Source: Luteirhabdus salina (GTDB lineage Bacteria; Bacteroidota; Bacteroidia; Flavobacteriales; Flavobacteriaceae). From it: DNA of 64,000 bases. Below are positions 43,779 through 53,441 of this stretch, piece after piece; position 1 is the first letter of the stretch; every line of letters begins with the position of its first letter. The notes under the pieces were generated by a model. The model was not told the DNA's origin, made no database searches, and saw only the letters and a program-made list of their open reading frames with translations. The DNA is taken from positions 62,001 to 126,000 of the forward strand of contig JALAHT010000005.1 in NCBI GenBank assembly GCA_025384855.1, in the 5' to 3' direction. Position numbers and translations under genes: made by a program.

Positions 43779-44585
43779 ATGGCAAAAGTGGTATTTATTA
43801 CGGGAGCATCGTCGGGCATTGGGAAAGCCATAGGCGATTATCTTTCCGAAAAAGACTATTCGGTATATGGTACCAGTCGTAATCCTTCAAAATATCCCAA
43901 CAGCAGCTTTCCGCTTATCGCCATGGAAGTAACCGATAAGGAAAGTATCGAGCGCGCCGTTTCCGAAGTACTTCAAAAGGAGAAAACACTCGATATCGTT
44001 ATCAATAACGCTGGCGTTGGAATTACAGGTCCGATTGAAGAAACACCTCACGATGAAATCGACTATGCGTTTTCAGTAAATTATAAAGGACCACTTCACG
44101 TTATTAATGCCTGTCTTCCGCACATGCGAAAACAGCACAGCGGAAAGATTATCAATATTACCTCCATTGCAGGATATATGGGCTTGCCGTATCGTGGGAT
44201 TTATTCTGCCACCAAGGCAGCTTTGGAAGTCACAATCGAAGCCATGCGAATGGAAGTGCTTCAATTTGGGGTTGAAATGGTGAATGTGGCTCCTGGCGAT
44301 TTTGCCACCAATATTGCCGCCGGACGCTATCATACGCCTGTTCGAGACGATTCGCCTTATCGCGATCAGTATGGAAAAACCCTTGAGTTGATGAATAAGG
44401 ATGTGGATAGCGGGGAAGATCCTGTTCAAATGGCGAAAGCAATTCATACAATCATTACTTCTTCAAAACCTCGGGTTCACTATAAAGTTGGCTCTTTCCT
44501 TCAAAAATTCTCTATCGCGCTTAAAAGAGTATTGCCCGATCGCATGTACGAGCGTATGTTGATGAACCACTATAAGTTGAAATAA
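43779..44585 (+). CDS. SDR family oxidoreductase
   Basis: 268 aa from ATG 43779 (MAKVVFITGASSGIG); the open frame begins 51 nt earlier but has no conserved sequence there. TGASSGIG cofactor loop, NNAGVG, active-site Ser-Tyr-Lys in INITSIAGYMGLPYRGIYSATKAAL, and a C-terminal helical extension typical of the 11-cis-retinol-dehydrogenase-like/YqjQ SDRs. Substrate unknown; not closely similar to the SDR at 10617-11498. Confidence 0.87.
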   Translation: MAKVVFITGASSGIGKAIGDYLSEKDYSVYGTSRNPSKYPNSSFPLIAMEVTDKESIERAVSEVLQKEKTLDIVINNAGVGITGPIEETPHDEIDYAFSVNYKGPLHVINACLPHMRKQHSGKIINITSIAGYMGLPYRGIYSATKAALEVTIEAMRMEVLQFGVEMVNVAPGDFATNIAAGRYHTPVRDDSPYRDQYGKTLELMNKDVDSGEDPVQMAKAIHTIITSSKPRVHYKVGSFLQKFSIALKRVLPDRMYERMLMNHYKLK

Positions 44586-44601
44586 ATTTTATGCTTTCGG
44601 T

Positions 44602-44632
44602 TTCGAAAAGGAAGTGAACTTGTGTACTTTTG
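44602..44632 (+). promoter_or_regulatory. Promoter of the transaldolase gene
   Basis: TTCG (44602-44605), 19-nt spacer, TACTTTTG (44625-44632). -7 box is perfect, -33 one base off; start codon follows 28 nt later. Confidence 0.65.
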
Positions 44633-44660
44633 TGGCCAATAACCTCCTAAACTAATTTGC

Positions 44661-45314
44661 ATGAAATTTTTCATCGATACCGCTAATTTGGATCAAATTC
44701 GTGAAGCGCAGGACTTGGGTGTCCTAGACGGCGTTACTACCAACCCTTCATTAATGGCCAAAGAAGGCATCACGGGTCGCGATAATATTTTAAAACACTA
44801 CGTAGATATCTGTAATATCGTGGAAGGCGATGTTTCCGCTGAAGTAATCGCTACCGATTTCGATGGTATCGTAAAGGAGGGAGAGCAATTAGCCGAACTT
44901 CATGACCAAATCGTTGTAAAAGTGCCAATGATCAAGGAAGGAATAAAGGCTATAAAATATTTCAGTGATAAGGATATCAGAACGAATTGTACGTTGGTAT
45001 TTTCTGCAGGTCAAGCGTTGTTAGCTGCCAAGGCAGGAGCAACTTATGTTTCACCTTTTATCGGTCGTTTGGACGATATTTCAACAGATGGCCTAAACCT
45101 AATTGCTGAAATCCGATTGATTTATGATAACTACGGTTTCGAAACGGAAATCCTTGCGGCTTCTGTTCGTCACACCATGCATGTTTTGGAATGCGCTAAG
45201 ATTGGTGCCGATGTGATGACAGGACCGTTGTCTTCAATTGAAGGCTTATTGAAGCATCCGTTGACCGATATTGGATTGGAAAAATTCTTGGCCGATTATA
45301 AAAAAGGAAACTAA
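44661..45314 (+). CDS. Transaldolase / fructose-6-phosphate aldolase family protein
   Basis: 217 aa, the short TalC/MipB type. Signatures: [24 protein letters not shown], the Schiff-base Lys87 in [21 protein letters not shown] and [12 protein letters not shown]. Single-gene unit between a good promoter and a bidirectional terminator. Transfers dihydroxyacetone units in the pentose phosphate pathway; whether it acts as transaldolase or F6P aldolase cannot be decided by eye. Confidence 0.93.
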   Translation: MKFFIDTANLDQIREAQDLGVLDGVTTNPSLMAKEGITGRDNILKHYVDICNIVEGDVSAEVIATDFDGIVKEGEQLAELHDQIVVKVPMIKEGIKAIKYFSDKDIRTNCTLVFSAGQALLAAKAGATYVSPFIGRLDDISTDGLNLIAEIRLIYDNYGFETEILAASVRHTMHVLECAKIGADVMTGPLSSIEGLLKHPLTDIGLEKFLADYKKGN

Positions 45315-45344
45315 GCTAGTTCCTTCAACCATAAGAAAAAGTAA

Positions 45345-45374
45345 AAAGCCTTTTACAGAAATGTGAAAGGCTTT
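45345..45374. terminator. Bidirectional terminator after transaldolase
   Basis: AAAGCCTTT (45345-45353) / AAAGGCTTT (45366-45374) stem with A- and T-rich flanks; overlaps the stop of the convergent gene. Confidence 0.8.
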
Positions 45375-46764
45375 ATCGATTTAGGTAGCCAAGTAGTTGT
45401 TCTTCCATTTGTGGTTCAAAAACGGAGGAATTGCTTTCCAGAATGATATTTTCGCTATCCACTAAAAATGCTTTGTTTAAGGAATTCAGAACCAATTCCT
45501 TTTCGGCGGTGTCTACATCTTCTAATTGAAATTCATGATCTGGATTAAAATCTAAGTTAGAAGTCATATCCCGCCATTTCCTAAAATGTGTATCGGTATT
45601 GATGCCCAAATAATCATATTCCGGAAACTTGGAGCGCAATTCGGCCACTTTCGCATGAATATTCCTATTGTGTTGCATGGAGTACATCGACCAAAAGTAT
45701 AATACTGTGGGACGACGAATAATTTCGTGTAAGTTTTTGACGACGTTATCGGTCGTAACCAACTGCACATTAGGAATGGTATGCCCGGGTGTAATATTTA
45801 TGGCTGCAGAAGCCAACTCTTCGATCTCCGTGATATGATTTGGATGTGAAGAAAGGTCTTTGAATAGTGTAACCATCTTCCGCTCATTCTCTTCACTTCT
45901 AGCCTGTACCAAATATTGTCGTACGGAACTGAGAAGTAGGCGATTCTTCAACGAATCATTTTTTATCATGCTGTCGATCAGTACAAGTTTTGTCTTGTTA
46001 AAATCGTAATCTCTTGTATCGATGTTGTTATCCTGCAATTTCTCGAACGCTAGATTCGCAAAATGACTACCAAGGAAGCGATAATAAGGATAATAATACT
46101 CTGCGATATTATTGTTGTAATTAATACAATCACGAAACTCGAAGAATCCTTTTGGGTATTCCGATTTTTTAAGCCTTCTTTTATTGGCCGCTATGTAGTG
46201 TTCCTTTCTACTGAAATGGTCGTAAGCAATATTTAGTTTCGCAATTTTTTTGAAACCTTCGGACGGCTCATATTTCTTTAGAAATTCTTTGTAGCGTTGT
46301 TCACGAACAGTGCGCATCGAGTCTATTTTACTTTCAAAATTGGAAGGGGAGAGGTGGTAAAATTGTTTAAGGTTATTGTTCTCCATTTCATTTTGAAGAA
46401 AGAACTCAATCAACAAATTGTTCTTTTCCGCGCCTCTTCCCGAAAACGAAAGCGATTCGTCGAATTCCAATGTATTAAGGCGTACCATGATACTATCACC
46501 CGGTTCTAAATAGAAAACCTGGTATTCATTATGTCGAAAGGAGTAGAGTCCTTCTTCAGGATTTTCGAACTGATATAGAAAGGTGTTGTCGTTTTTCAAT
46601 GGAATGGTATCCATAGGAATGCGATCCTGGGAAATAATGATATAATCTCCTTCGGGATTGACTATTTCACCCCCAATCCAGGTATGTTGCGCATCATCTT
46701 TATCCGAAAAAGCACAGGAGGCGGAAAGAATACCGGCTATGAAAAGGAGTAATAATCTATTCAA
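45373..46764 (-). CDS. Thioredoxin-fold lipoprotein lacking the CXXC active site
   Basis: 463 aa. Lipobox GILSASC (Cys17). A beta-rich N-terminal domain (about 25-115, resembling DUF4369-like regions), a long helical middle (about 120-310), then a TlpA/AhpC-like domain: PTVLYFWSMYSMQHNRNIH, DYLGINTDTHFRKWRD, and NSLNKAFLVDSENIILE. At the place of the WCxxC the sequence is WSMYSMQ, so no redox Cys pair exists. Probably a binding or scaffold protein rather than an oxidoreductase. Compare the intact relative at 53534-54748. Confidence 0.8.
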   Translation of the reverse strand: MNRLLLLFIAGILSASCAFSDKDDAQHTWIGGEIVNPEGDYIIISQDRIPMDTIPLKNDNTFLYQFENPEEGLYSFRHNEYQVFYLEPGDSIMVRLNTLEFDESLSFSGRGAEKNNLLIEFFLQNEMENNNLKQFYHLSPSNFESKIDSMRTVREQRYKEFLKKYEPSEGFKKIAKLNIAYDHFSRKEHYIAANKRRLKKSEYPKGFFEFRDCINYNNNIAEYYYPYYRFLGSHFANLAFEKLQDNNIDTRDYDFNKTKLVLIDSMIKNDSLKNRLLLSSVRQYLVQARSEENERKMVTLFKDLSSHPNHITEIEELASAAINITPGHTIPNVQLVTTDNVVKNLHEIIRRPTVLYFWSMYSMQHNRNIHAKVAELRSKFPEYDYLGINTDTHFRKWRDMTSNLDFNPDHEFQLEDVDTAEKELVLNSLNKAFLVDSENIILESNSSVFEPQMEEQLLGYLNR

Positions 46765-46853
46765 AAAAATGCGTTTGGGATTGTAGCAAATGTAACTGTA
46801 GCAAGGGCTGAGAGTTGTTAATTCGAAGTTAAAACTTTATAAAAACCTAAATC

Positions 46854-46885
46854 TTTCCGCAATCGCTTATATTTAGCTACTTTTG
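46854..46885 (+). promoter_or_regulatory. Probable promoter of the ABC-F gene
   Basis: TTTC (46854-46857), 20-nt spacer, perfect TACTTTTG (46878-46885); 22 nt before the ATG at 46908. Confidence 0.55.
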
Positions 46886-46907
46886 CGCAAAATTTTAAAA
46901 TTACGAA

Positions 46908-48533
46908 ATGCTTTCAGTTTCAAACCTATCGGTACAATTTGGAAAACGGGTGTTGTTCGATGAAGTGAACACCCAATTCGTGCAAGGCAACTGCTACGGA
47001 ATAATCGGTGCCAATGGTGCCGGGAAATCTACATTTCTAAAAATTCTAGCGGGAAAACAGGAACCTACGTCAGGTCATGTTCATCTCGAGCCAGAAAAAA
47101 GAATGTCCGTACTTGAGCAGAACCACAATGCGTATGACGATTATCCCGTTTTAGAAACAGTAATGCGGGGGAATAAGGAGCTTTTCGATGTGAAAACACA
47201 GATTGATAAGCTGTATGAGGATTATACCGATGAGAACGCAGAGAAAATCGGTGAGCTTCAAGTGGTTTTTGAAGAGATGAATGGCTGGAATGCAGAAAGC
47301 GATGCTGCTGCCATGCTCTCCAACTTGGGTATCGACGAAAGCCTTCACTATAGTACCATGGCCGATCTTGATGGGAAGCAAAAGGTACGGGTATTGTTGG
47401 CCCAGGCGCTTTTTGGAAGTCCAGATGTCTTGATCATGGATGAGCCAACCAACGATTTGGACTATGAAACCATCAACTGGCTTGAAAACTTCTTGGCGAA
47501 TTACGACAATTGCGTCATCGTAGTATCGCATGACCGTCACTTTTTGGATGCCGTATGTACACACATTAGCGATATCGACTTCGGAAAGATTACCCACTAT
47601 AGCGGAAACTATACGTTCTGGTACGAAAGTAGTCAGTTAGCAGCACGACAGCGTGCCCAGCAAAACAAGAAAGCAGAGGAAAAGCGAAAGGAACTTCAGG
47701 AGTTTATCCAGCGCTTTAGTGCAAACGTGGCAAAATCGAAACAGGCTACTTCCCGTAAGAAAATGTTGGAAAAATTGAATGTCGAAAACATCAAGCCTTC
47801 TAGCCGTCGTTACCCAGCCATAATTTTTGAGCGCGAACGTGAAGCGGGCGATCAGATTCTAAATGTCGAAAACCTTTCTGCTTCCCTAGATGGTGAAACA
47901 CTTTTTAGCAATGTGAACATCAATTTGGCGAAAGGCGACAAGGTTGTGTTGTTTTCACGCGATTCAAGAGCAACCACTGCATTCTATGAAATCGTAAATG
48001 GTAACGCAAAACCCGATACAGGGGAATTTCAATGGGGTGTAACAACGCTTCAGAGTTATTTGCCATTGGACAATAGCGAATTCTTCCAAAATGATATGAC
48101 ATTGGTCGATTGGCTTCGTCAGTATGCCAAGACAGAAGAAGAACGTGAAGAAGTGTACATTCGCGGTTTTCTTGGGAAGATGCTGTTTAGTGGTGAAGAG
48201 GCGTTGAAGAAATCGAACGTGCTTTCAGGAGGTGAAAAAGTGCGTTGTATGCTAAGCCGGATGATGATGCAACGCGCGAATGTGGTGATGTTGGACGAAC
48301 CTACGAACCACTTGGACCTAGAATCGATTACGGCGTTCAATAATTCACTTAAAAACTTCAAAGGAACAGTATTGCTAACCACACACGACCATGCCTTTGC
48401 ACAAACGGTTGGAAATCGAATCATCGAATTAACGCCAAAAGGAGCGATCGATCGCTATCTAAACTTCGACGACTACATGAACGATAAGAGTATTCGCGAG
48501 CAACGCGACCAAATGTATGCGGTAGAAGCGTAG
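46908..48533 (+). CDS. ABC-F family ATPase (YbiT-like)
   Basis: 541 aa, two ATP-binding domains and no membrane part, joined by a linker rich in Lys/Arg/Glu (QQNKKAEEKRKELQEF) that in ABC-F proteins enters the ribosomal E site. NBD1 has Walker A GANGAGKST (34-42) and Walker B LIMDEPTNDLD but its signature reads DLDGKQKVRV instead of LSGGQ. NBD2 has an intact LSGGEKVR signature and MLDEPTNHLD, but its Walker A is FSRDSRATT, with the Lys replaced by Ala. Thus only one of the two composite sites keeps all motifs. Likely a translation factor; could also be a resistance-type ABC-F. Confidence 0.9.
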   Translation: MLSVSNLSVQFGKRVLFDEVNTQFVQGNCYGIIGANGAGKSTFLKILAGKQEPTSGHVHLEPEKRMSVLEQNHNAYDDYPVLETVMRGNKELFDVKTQIDKLYEDYTDENAEKIGELQVVFEEMNGWNAESDAAAMLSNLGIDESLHYSTMADLDGKQKVRVLLAQALFGSPDVLIMDEPTNDLDYETINWLENFLANYDNCVIVVSHDRHFLDAVCTHISDIDFGKITHYSGNYTFWYESSQLAARQRAQQNKKAEEKRKELQEFIQRFSANVAKSKQATSRKKMLEKLNVENIKPSSRRYPAIIFEREREAGDQILNVENLSASLDGETLFSNVNINLAKGDKVVLFSRDSRATTAFYEIVNGNAKPDTGEFQWGVTTLQSYLPLDNSEFFQNDMTLVDWLRQYAKTEEEREEVYIRGFLGKMLFSGEEALKKSNVLSGGEKVRCMLSRMMMQRANVVMLDEPTNHLDLESITAFNNSLKNFKGTVLLTTHDHAFAQTVGNRIIELTPKGAIDRYLNFDDYMNDKSIREQRDQMYAVEA

Positions 48534-48553
48534 TCTTAACAATACAAAAAATT

Positions 48554-48580
48554 AAAGCCCTCGTAGTGAGGGCTTTTTTT
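48554..48580 (+). terminator. Terminator after the ABC-F gene
   Basis: AAAGCCCTC / GAGGGCTTT (48554-48562 with 48568-48576), 5-nt loop, T-run. Confidence 0.9.
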
Positions 48581-48597
48581 ATAATGAAAAAGCGTAT

Positions 48598-48843
48598 TTA
48601 GGCTTCGTCTATTTCGTTTAAAAATTCATCGATTGTCGGTTGTGCTTTTTTCATTTGGTCTTTTCTGATGAAGAGACGCACTTGACCGGGAACCCCGATG
48701 GCAAATCCTGCACGGATACCACTTTCATGGTCATCTTTCTCGATAGGGCTAATCCCGATATCGTTTAATCGGCTAACCAAAGCTTTTGCTACCATGGCAG
48801 GACCTGTAAAGATGCGTACCGATTCTTCTGAAGGATTACTCAT
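48598..48843 (-). CDS. DUF2007 family protein
   Basis: 81 aa. RIFTGPAMVAKALVSRLNDIGI and VRLFIRKDQMKKAQPTIDEF fit the DUF2007 (putative signal-transducing, ferredoxin-like fold) family. Cytoplasmic. It starts 11 nt after the stop of the next gene upstream, probably one operon. Confidence 0.75.
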   Translation of the reverse strand: MSNPSEESVRIFTGPAMVAKALVSRLNDIGISPIEKDDHESGIRAGFAIGVPGQVRLFIRKDQMKKAQPTIDEFLNEIDEA

Positions 48844-48854
48844 ATAAATGTTGT

Positions 48855-49589
48855 TTAGGCGTTATAATATTTACTGTTCCAAATAGCACCGTTAAAGTTT
48901 TTACCTTTCGCAAAACCGATAAAAAGTACAATGCCGCCAACGGCCTTGAACATAAACAAAAACATCAGAAAATATTCCTGAAGCGTTACGTCACCATGTG
49001 TAAATAATTGCATAGGAGTAATAGCGGTTAAGGCAATACTGATAAAGAGAATGGCGATCACCAAGTTTTCAAAGCTACGGTACGGCCACATGAGCAATTT
49101 TCGAAAGGGGTGAAGGTCATTGCCCCATTTATGGATAAGATAAAAATAGTCGTTTCCCATAGGTGTAAAGAGCAGCGGATCATCAGCATTTTCAAGTTTC
49201 ATGCGCTTGGCAGGTGCCACGATTTTAAATTCGTTCAAGCTGGTATCGTGTTCCTTTTCCATCCTAGCGATTTTAGTAATCGCTTCTTCGGGATAGGTGC
49301 CTTTAAAAAAGGAACTATCTAAAAATCGTAAGCGATAGATATAGCAGAGGCGTTCAATATCCTTGATGTGAAAAATCCGGTCACTTTCCAACAAGTCAAA
49401 ATTCAAGGGAGTACCTGGGCCGATGGAATCTTCCGAAAGATCTTTCTTGATACGTTCGCGCTGTTCGTCTTGACCTTTAAAAATAGCGTGAACCTCTTGA
49501 AGAATATCCGAATCGGTAACACGTCGGTTTCGGATATGGGCCAGTCTATCTTTTAAATTTGTTTTAGGAAGCATAGCATGTTTTTTCAT
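48855..49589 (-). CDS. Hypothetical protein with C-terminal membrane helices
   Basis: 244 aa. N-terminal 165 residues are soluble and charged (KTNLKDRLAHIRNRRVTDSD, DIERLCYIYRLRFLDSSFFK, PAKRMKLENADDPLLFTPMG); two or three helices follow at about 175-193 and 203-232. No family recognised beyond resemblance to flavobacterial hypothetical proteins. Co-directional with the DUF2007 gene downstream. Confidence 0.7.
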   Translation of the reverse strand: MKKHAMLPKTNLKDRLAHIRNRRVTDSDILQEVHAIFKGQDEQRERIKKDLSEDSIGPGTPLNFDLLESDRIFHIKDIERLCYIYRLRFLDSSFFKGTYPEEAITKIARMEKEHDTSLNEFKIVAPAKRMKLENADDPLLFTPMGNDYFYLIHKWGNDLHPFRKLLMWPYRSFENLVIAILFISIALTAITPMQLFTHGDVTLQEYFLMFLFMFKAVGGIVLFIGFAKGKNFNGAIWNSKYYNA

Positions 49590-49711
49590 AAAAATAATTG
49601 ATAAAAAGAAGCATTACAAGAATTTAACATCCAATCGGGTTCAATATAATAGGAGCTATTTCGTTTCTAAGGTACAAACCCGTACATTTACCTATTCTGA
49701 AATATAACAAA

Positions 49712-50287
49712 ATGAAGTATCTACTATTTGCTTTTCTTTCCATAGCGTGTTTACAGACCAGTTTTGGTCAAAAATATATGAATACCGATGGGGCCGAAGT
49801 TACGACCGAATACAAGGAAGCAACCTTTTCTTCAAAGAAAACATTGACTGAGAATTTGGAGAATGTCCAATCGTTTTCATTTTTTATCCAAGTATTGGCC
49901 CAACCTTCGGTAGCGGACGTGCTATCTAATGAAGAAATGGTAACGGTTTTTGTACCAACGAATGCTGCTTTTGCTTCATTTTCAGAAGAAGAAAAAGAAG
50001 CCTTGTTGAAGGATACACAGAAACTTCAGGAATTGGTAAAGCAACACACCATACCTGGACGAGTTGATGCTTATTCCCTCACATATCAAATGGAAAAAAC
50101 CGGAGGAACCGTTCAGCTGAAGACGCTTTCCAATGAAACGCTGAATGTTCGTCAAGATGGAAACAACCTTATTATTTCCAGTAAAGATAAAGGCTCAGCC
50201 ATGATCCTGGATACTGATTTCTATCATAAGAATGGCTTTTTTCATATTGTCGATGGGGCGTTATTTCCTTCTGACAGCGATAAATAG
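49712..50287 (+). CDS. Fasciclin (FAS1) domain protein
   Basis: 191 aa. Signal peptide (YLLFAFLSIACLQTSFGQ). One FAS1 domain: FFIQVLAQPSVADVLSNEEM, VTVFVPTNAAFASFSEEEK, LVKQHTIPGRVDAYSL and FFHIVDGALFPSD. FAS1 domains mediate adhesion or matrix contacts. Tandem with a second FAS1 gene 99 nt downstream. Confidence 0.88.
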   Translation: MKYLLFAFLSIACLQTSFGQKYMNTDGAEVTTEYKEATFSSKKTLTENLENVQSFSFFIQVLAQPSVADVLSNEEMVTVFVPTNAAFASFSEEEKEALLKDTQKLQELVKQHTIPGRVDAYSLTYQMEKTGGTVQLKTLSNETLNVRQDGNNLIISSKDKGSAMILDTDFYHKNGFFHIVDGALFPSDSDK

Positions 50288-50386
50288 CCGCTCTTTTTCT
50301 CGTTAAATAAAACTTAAAGTACCTCAATTTCCAAACCGTCTGCCCTCTGCTTTCGTTTATGTAGTGTAACCAAAACATACACTATT

Positions 50387-50968
50387 ATGAAACGAATGAA
50401 CTTTATTACCATCTTTTCCTCGGCTTTTCTATTGTTTGCTGGAATCGCACCTATGCATGCTCAGGATAGCATGAAGAAGAAAGAAAAAACAGTAATGGTA
50501 GGAGGCGCTGCCATGTATCCAAGCAAGAATATTGTTGAAAACGCCGTAAACTCTAAAGACCACACTACTTTGGTCGCAGCTGTGAAAGCAGCCGATTTGG
50601 TAACTACGTTACAATCCAAAGGGCCTTTTACCGTTTTTGCACCTACAAATGCCGCTTTCGACAAGCTTCCTGATGGAACGGTTGCAACATTATTGAAACC
50701 TGAAAACAAGGAAAAATTACAAACCATCCTAAAATACCATGTGGTAGCAGGCGATTTTTCTGCAGCCGACCTTATGGAAAAAATTAAGATGGGAAAAGGT
50801 TCAGTAAAATTGGATATGGTGAATGGAGGAACGTTAACCGCCATGTTAAAAGGGAAAAACATTATTCTAAAAGATGAAAACGGAAATACATCGATGGTGA
50901 CCATCGCGAATGTAAATCAATCGAATGGTGTCATCCACGTGGTTGATAGCGTATTGCTGCCAAACTAA
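50387..50968 (+). CDS. Fasciclin (FAS1) domain protein
   Basis: 193 aa. Signal peptide (TIFSSAFLLFAGIAPMHAQ), then one canonical FAS1 domain: HTTLVAAVKAADLVTTLQ, GPFTVFAPTNAAFDKLPDG, ILKYHVVAGDFSAADLM and NGVIHVVDSVLLPN. Closer to the family consensus than its upstream neighbour. Exported, likely adhesive. Followed by a strong terminator. Confidence 0.92.
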   Translation: MKRMNFITIFSSAFLLFAGIAPMHAQDSMKKKEKTVMVGGAAMYPSKNIVENAVNSKDHTTLVAAVKAADLVTTLQSKGPFTVFAPTNAAFDKLPDGTVATLLKPENKEKLQTILKYHVVAGDFSAADLMEKIKMGKGSVKLDMVNGGTLTAMLKGKNIILKDENGNTSMVTIANVNQSNGVIHVVDSVLLPN

Positions 50969-50990
50969 ACGATGCTAAATTAGAATAGAA

Positions 50991-51017
50991 AACGGGACAT
51001 TTCGTCCCGTTTTTTTA
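50991..51017. terminator. Bidirectional terminator between fasciclin gene and pheT
   Basis: AACGGGAC / GTCCCGTT (50991-50998 with 51004-51011), 5-nt loop, T-run; overlaps the pheT stop region. Confidence 0.9.
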
Positions 51018-53441
51018 TCTCAAACTGGCTTCAAATTCTTTTTCGAATCGCTGTTGAAGCTTGTTCATAATCTTATCGATCTGCTTGTCGGTCAGCGTCT
51101 TTTTATCGTCTCTTAAGGTGAAACGTAGCGCATACGACTTCTTTCCTGTAGGTAATCCTTTTCCGGTATACACGTCAAACAATTGTACTTGCCGTAAAAG
51201 TTTTTTCTCGGTCTGCTCGGCAGTTTTCTGAAGGTCGCCAAAGCGAACATCTTCATCTATCAATATTGCCAAATCACGCGTTACTTCCGGATATTTAGGG
51301 ATGGGTTGTAGTTGAAATGTGCCTGGCGAAAGAATGCTTAATACAGCATCCCAGTCGAAATCGGCATAAAGTGTTTCCTCTTCAACATCGAACTTTTTGG
51401 CAAGCTTCTTTTTTACAACGCCCATTTCAACCAAGGCTGTTTTTTTGGCAGAAAGCACAATTCCTTCGGAAAAGATATCATTCTTGGTTTCTTTTTCCGA
51501 AACTTCATCAATGCCGAGTTTTTCCAATATAGATGAAACGATTCCCTTTAAGTAAAAGAAATTCGTCTTCACCTCGGGCACATTCCATGATTCTTCCGTT
51601 TTCTGACCGCTAATCGCAATGCTTAAATGTTTCTTCTCTTCTCTACTGCCTGGAAAATTGTGATAGGTTTTGCCAAATTCGAAAAACTTCACATTATCAA
51701 TTCTACGGTTTTTATTATACGCAACAGCCTCTAATACACCGAACAGCATACTCTGACGCAAGGCAGCCAATTCGTTGCTCAACGGGTTCAACATGGTTAC
51801 CGAATATGCCTCGTTTATTTTTTCAGAAACTTCAGAATACTTCGGATTCGTAAGTGAATTCGCCATCATTTCATGAAAGCCCAGCGCTGTTAACTGATTA
51901 GCGGCTGCATTCTGAACCTTATAATCCTCAATCGGTTGATTGACCGCAATCGATGCATTCAATTTTTCTGTAAATGCAATATTATTATAGCCATACACCC
52001 GTAAAATTTCCTCTATCACATCTGCCTCACGTGTAACATCATTTCGATAGGCAGGAATGGTCATCCCGATGCCGCTTTCGGTAACGCTGTTGATCTTTAT
52101 TTCAAGAGAAGTAAGAATTTCCTTGATGGTTTCTGGCGCTAGTTCTTCACCGATCAGTCGCGTCGCATTGCTGAAGTTTAAATATACCTGATGGTCTTCC
52201 ACCTTTTTTGGATAGAAATCGTCCATGTCGCTGGCTACCTGTCCGCCCGCAATTTCTTCAATCAAAATAGCCGTGCGAAGTAAGGCGTAATCGCAGGCGT
52301 TCGGATCGATACCTCTTTCAAATCGGAAGGAAGCATCAGTATTCAGACCGTGCCGTTTAGCTGTTTTTCGAACACTAACCGGATCGAAATAGGCACTTTC
52401 CAAGAAAATACTCTTTGTTTTTTCGGTAACACCACTATCGATACCTCCAAAAACTCCTGCAATACACATCGGCTTGTCCGCATCGCAGATCATAAGATCC
52501 TCTTCGTGCAATTCGCGTTCAACCCCATCGAGGGTGGTAAACTTGGTACCCGAAGGCAATGTCTTCACCCTTATTTTAGTATCGGTTATGGCGTCTGCGT
52601 CGAAGGCATGTAATGGTTGCCCGAGTTCATGGCAAACATAATTAGTAGCGTCTACCACATTATTGGTAGGTGTAATTCCGATAGCCTTCAATCGATTTTG
52701 CAACCAATCGGGAGACGGTTTCACTGAAAGGCCTGTCATCGTTAGCCCACAATAGCGAGGCGCTCGTTTCGGATCTTCCACCTGAACATCCATACGTAGT
52801 GTTCGACTGTCAACATGAAAGCTACTGGTGGAAGGCGTAATAAGCTCTACCGAAATATCCTGCTGCAGCAAACCAGCTTTCAAGTCGCGCGCAACACCCC
52901 AATGGCTCATAGCGTCGGCGCGGTTTGGAGTAAGGCCTATTTCAAAAACATAGTCTTCTTCCACTTCAAAAATTTCGGAAAGTGGTGTGCCAGGTGTCAG
53001 CTTTTCTTCCAGTACCATAATGCCATCGTGACTTTCACCCAAGCCCAATTCATCCTCGGCACAGATCATTCCATGACTACTTTCGCCTCGAATTTTACCT
53101 TTCTTAATGGTCCAAGGTTCGCCTTTATCATCATACAAGGTTGTGCCGATAGTTGCGACAGGTACTTTCTGTCCCTGTGCTACATTGGGAGCACCACAAA
53201 CAATCTGAACTGGGGCACCGTTTCCAAGATCAACCTTGGTTAACTTCAGTCGATCGGCATTTGGGTGTGGAAAACATTCCAATACTTCACCCACGACAAT
53301 GCCTTTTAGTCCACCAGGAACGGAAACAAAAGACTCGATGCCTTCAACTTCCAGTCCAAGATCGGTTAAAAGCTCGGCGGTTTCTTCCGGAGATTTCCTC
53401 AGTTTTACAAATTGTTGCAACCAATTGTACGATATCTTCAT
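51015..53441 (-). CDS. pheT: Phenylalanyl-tRNA synthetase beta subunit
   Basis: 808 aa, full length. Domains in order: N-terminal B1 with SYNWLQQFVKLRKSPEE, tRNA-binding OB domain (about 40-155, CFPHPNADRLKLTKVDLGNG), B3/B4 editing region (GLTPNRADAMSHWGVARDL, FFYLK later), B5 (about 405-475), catalytic-like module (PLSNELAALRQSMLFG) and the C-terminal FDX-ACB domain (PKYPEVTRDLAILIDEDV). Partners with PheS, which is not in the window. Confidence 0.96.
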   Translation of the reverse strand: MKISYNWLQQFVKLRKSPEETAELLTDLGLEVEGIESFVSVPGGLKGIVVGEVLECFPHPNADRLKLTKVDLGNGAPVQIVCGAPNVAQGQKVPVATIGTTLYDDKGEPWTIKKGKIRGESSHGMICAEDELGLGESHDGIMVLEEKLTPGTPLSEIFEVEEDYVFEIGLTPNRADAMSHWGVARDLKAGLLQQDISVELITPSTSSFHVDSRTLRMDVQVEDPKRAPRYCGLTMTGLSVKPSPDWLQNRLKAIGITPTNNVVDATNYVCHELGQPLHAFDADAITDTKIRVKTLPSGTKFTTLDGVERELHEEDLMICDADKPMCIAGVFGGIDSGVTEKTKSIFLESAYFDPVSVRKTAKRHGLNTDASFRFERGIDPNACDYALLRTAILIEEIAGGQVASDMDDFYPKKVEDHQVYLNFSNATRLIGEELAPETIKEILTSLEIKINSVTESGIGMTIPAYRNDVTREADVIEEILRVYGYNNIAFTEKLNASIAVNQPIEDYKVQNAAANQLTALGFHEMMANSLTNPKYSEVSEKINEAYSVTMLNPLSNELAALRQSMLFGVLEAVAYNKNRRIDNVKFFEFGKTYHNFPGSREEKKHLSIAISGQKTEESWNVPEVKTNFFYLKGIVSSILEKLGIDEVSEKETKNDIFSEGIVLSAKKTALVEMGVVKKKLAKKFDVEEETLYADFDWDAVLSILSPGTFQLQPIPKYPEVTRDLAILIDEDVRFGDLQKTAEQTEKKLLRQVQLFDVYTGKGLPTGKKSYALRFTLRDDKKTLTDKQIDKIMNKLQQRFEKEFEASLR

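Noticed and set aside
50925-50945. CACGTG-centred sequence resembling a parS site
   Set aside because: It lies inside the fasciclin coding sequence, its arms are not symmetrical, and it is far from the par operon.
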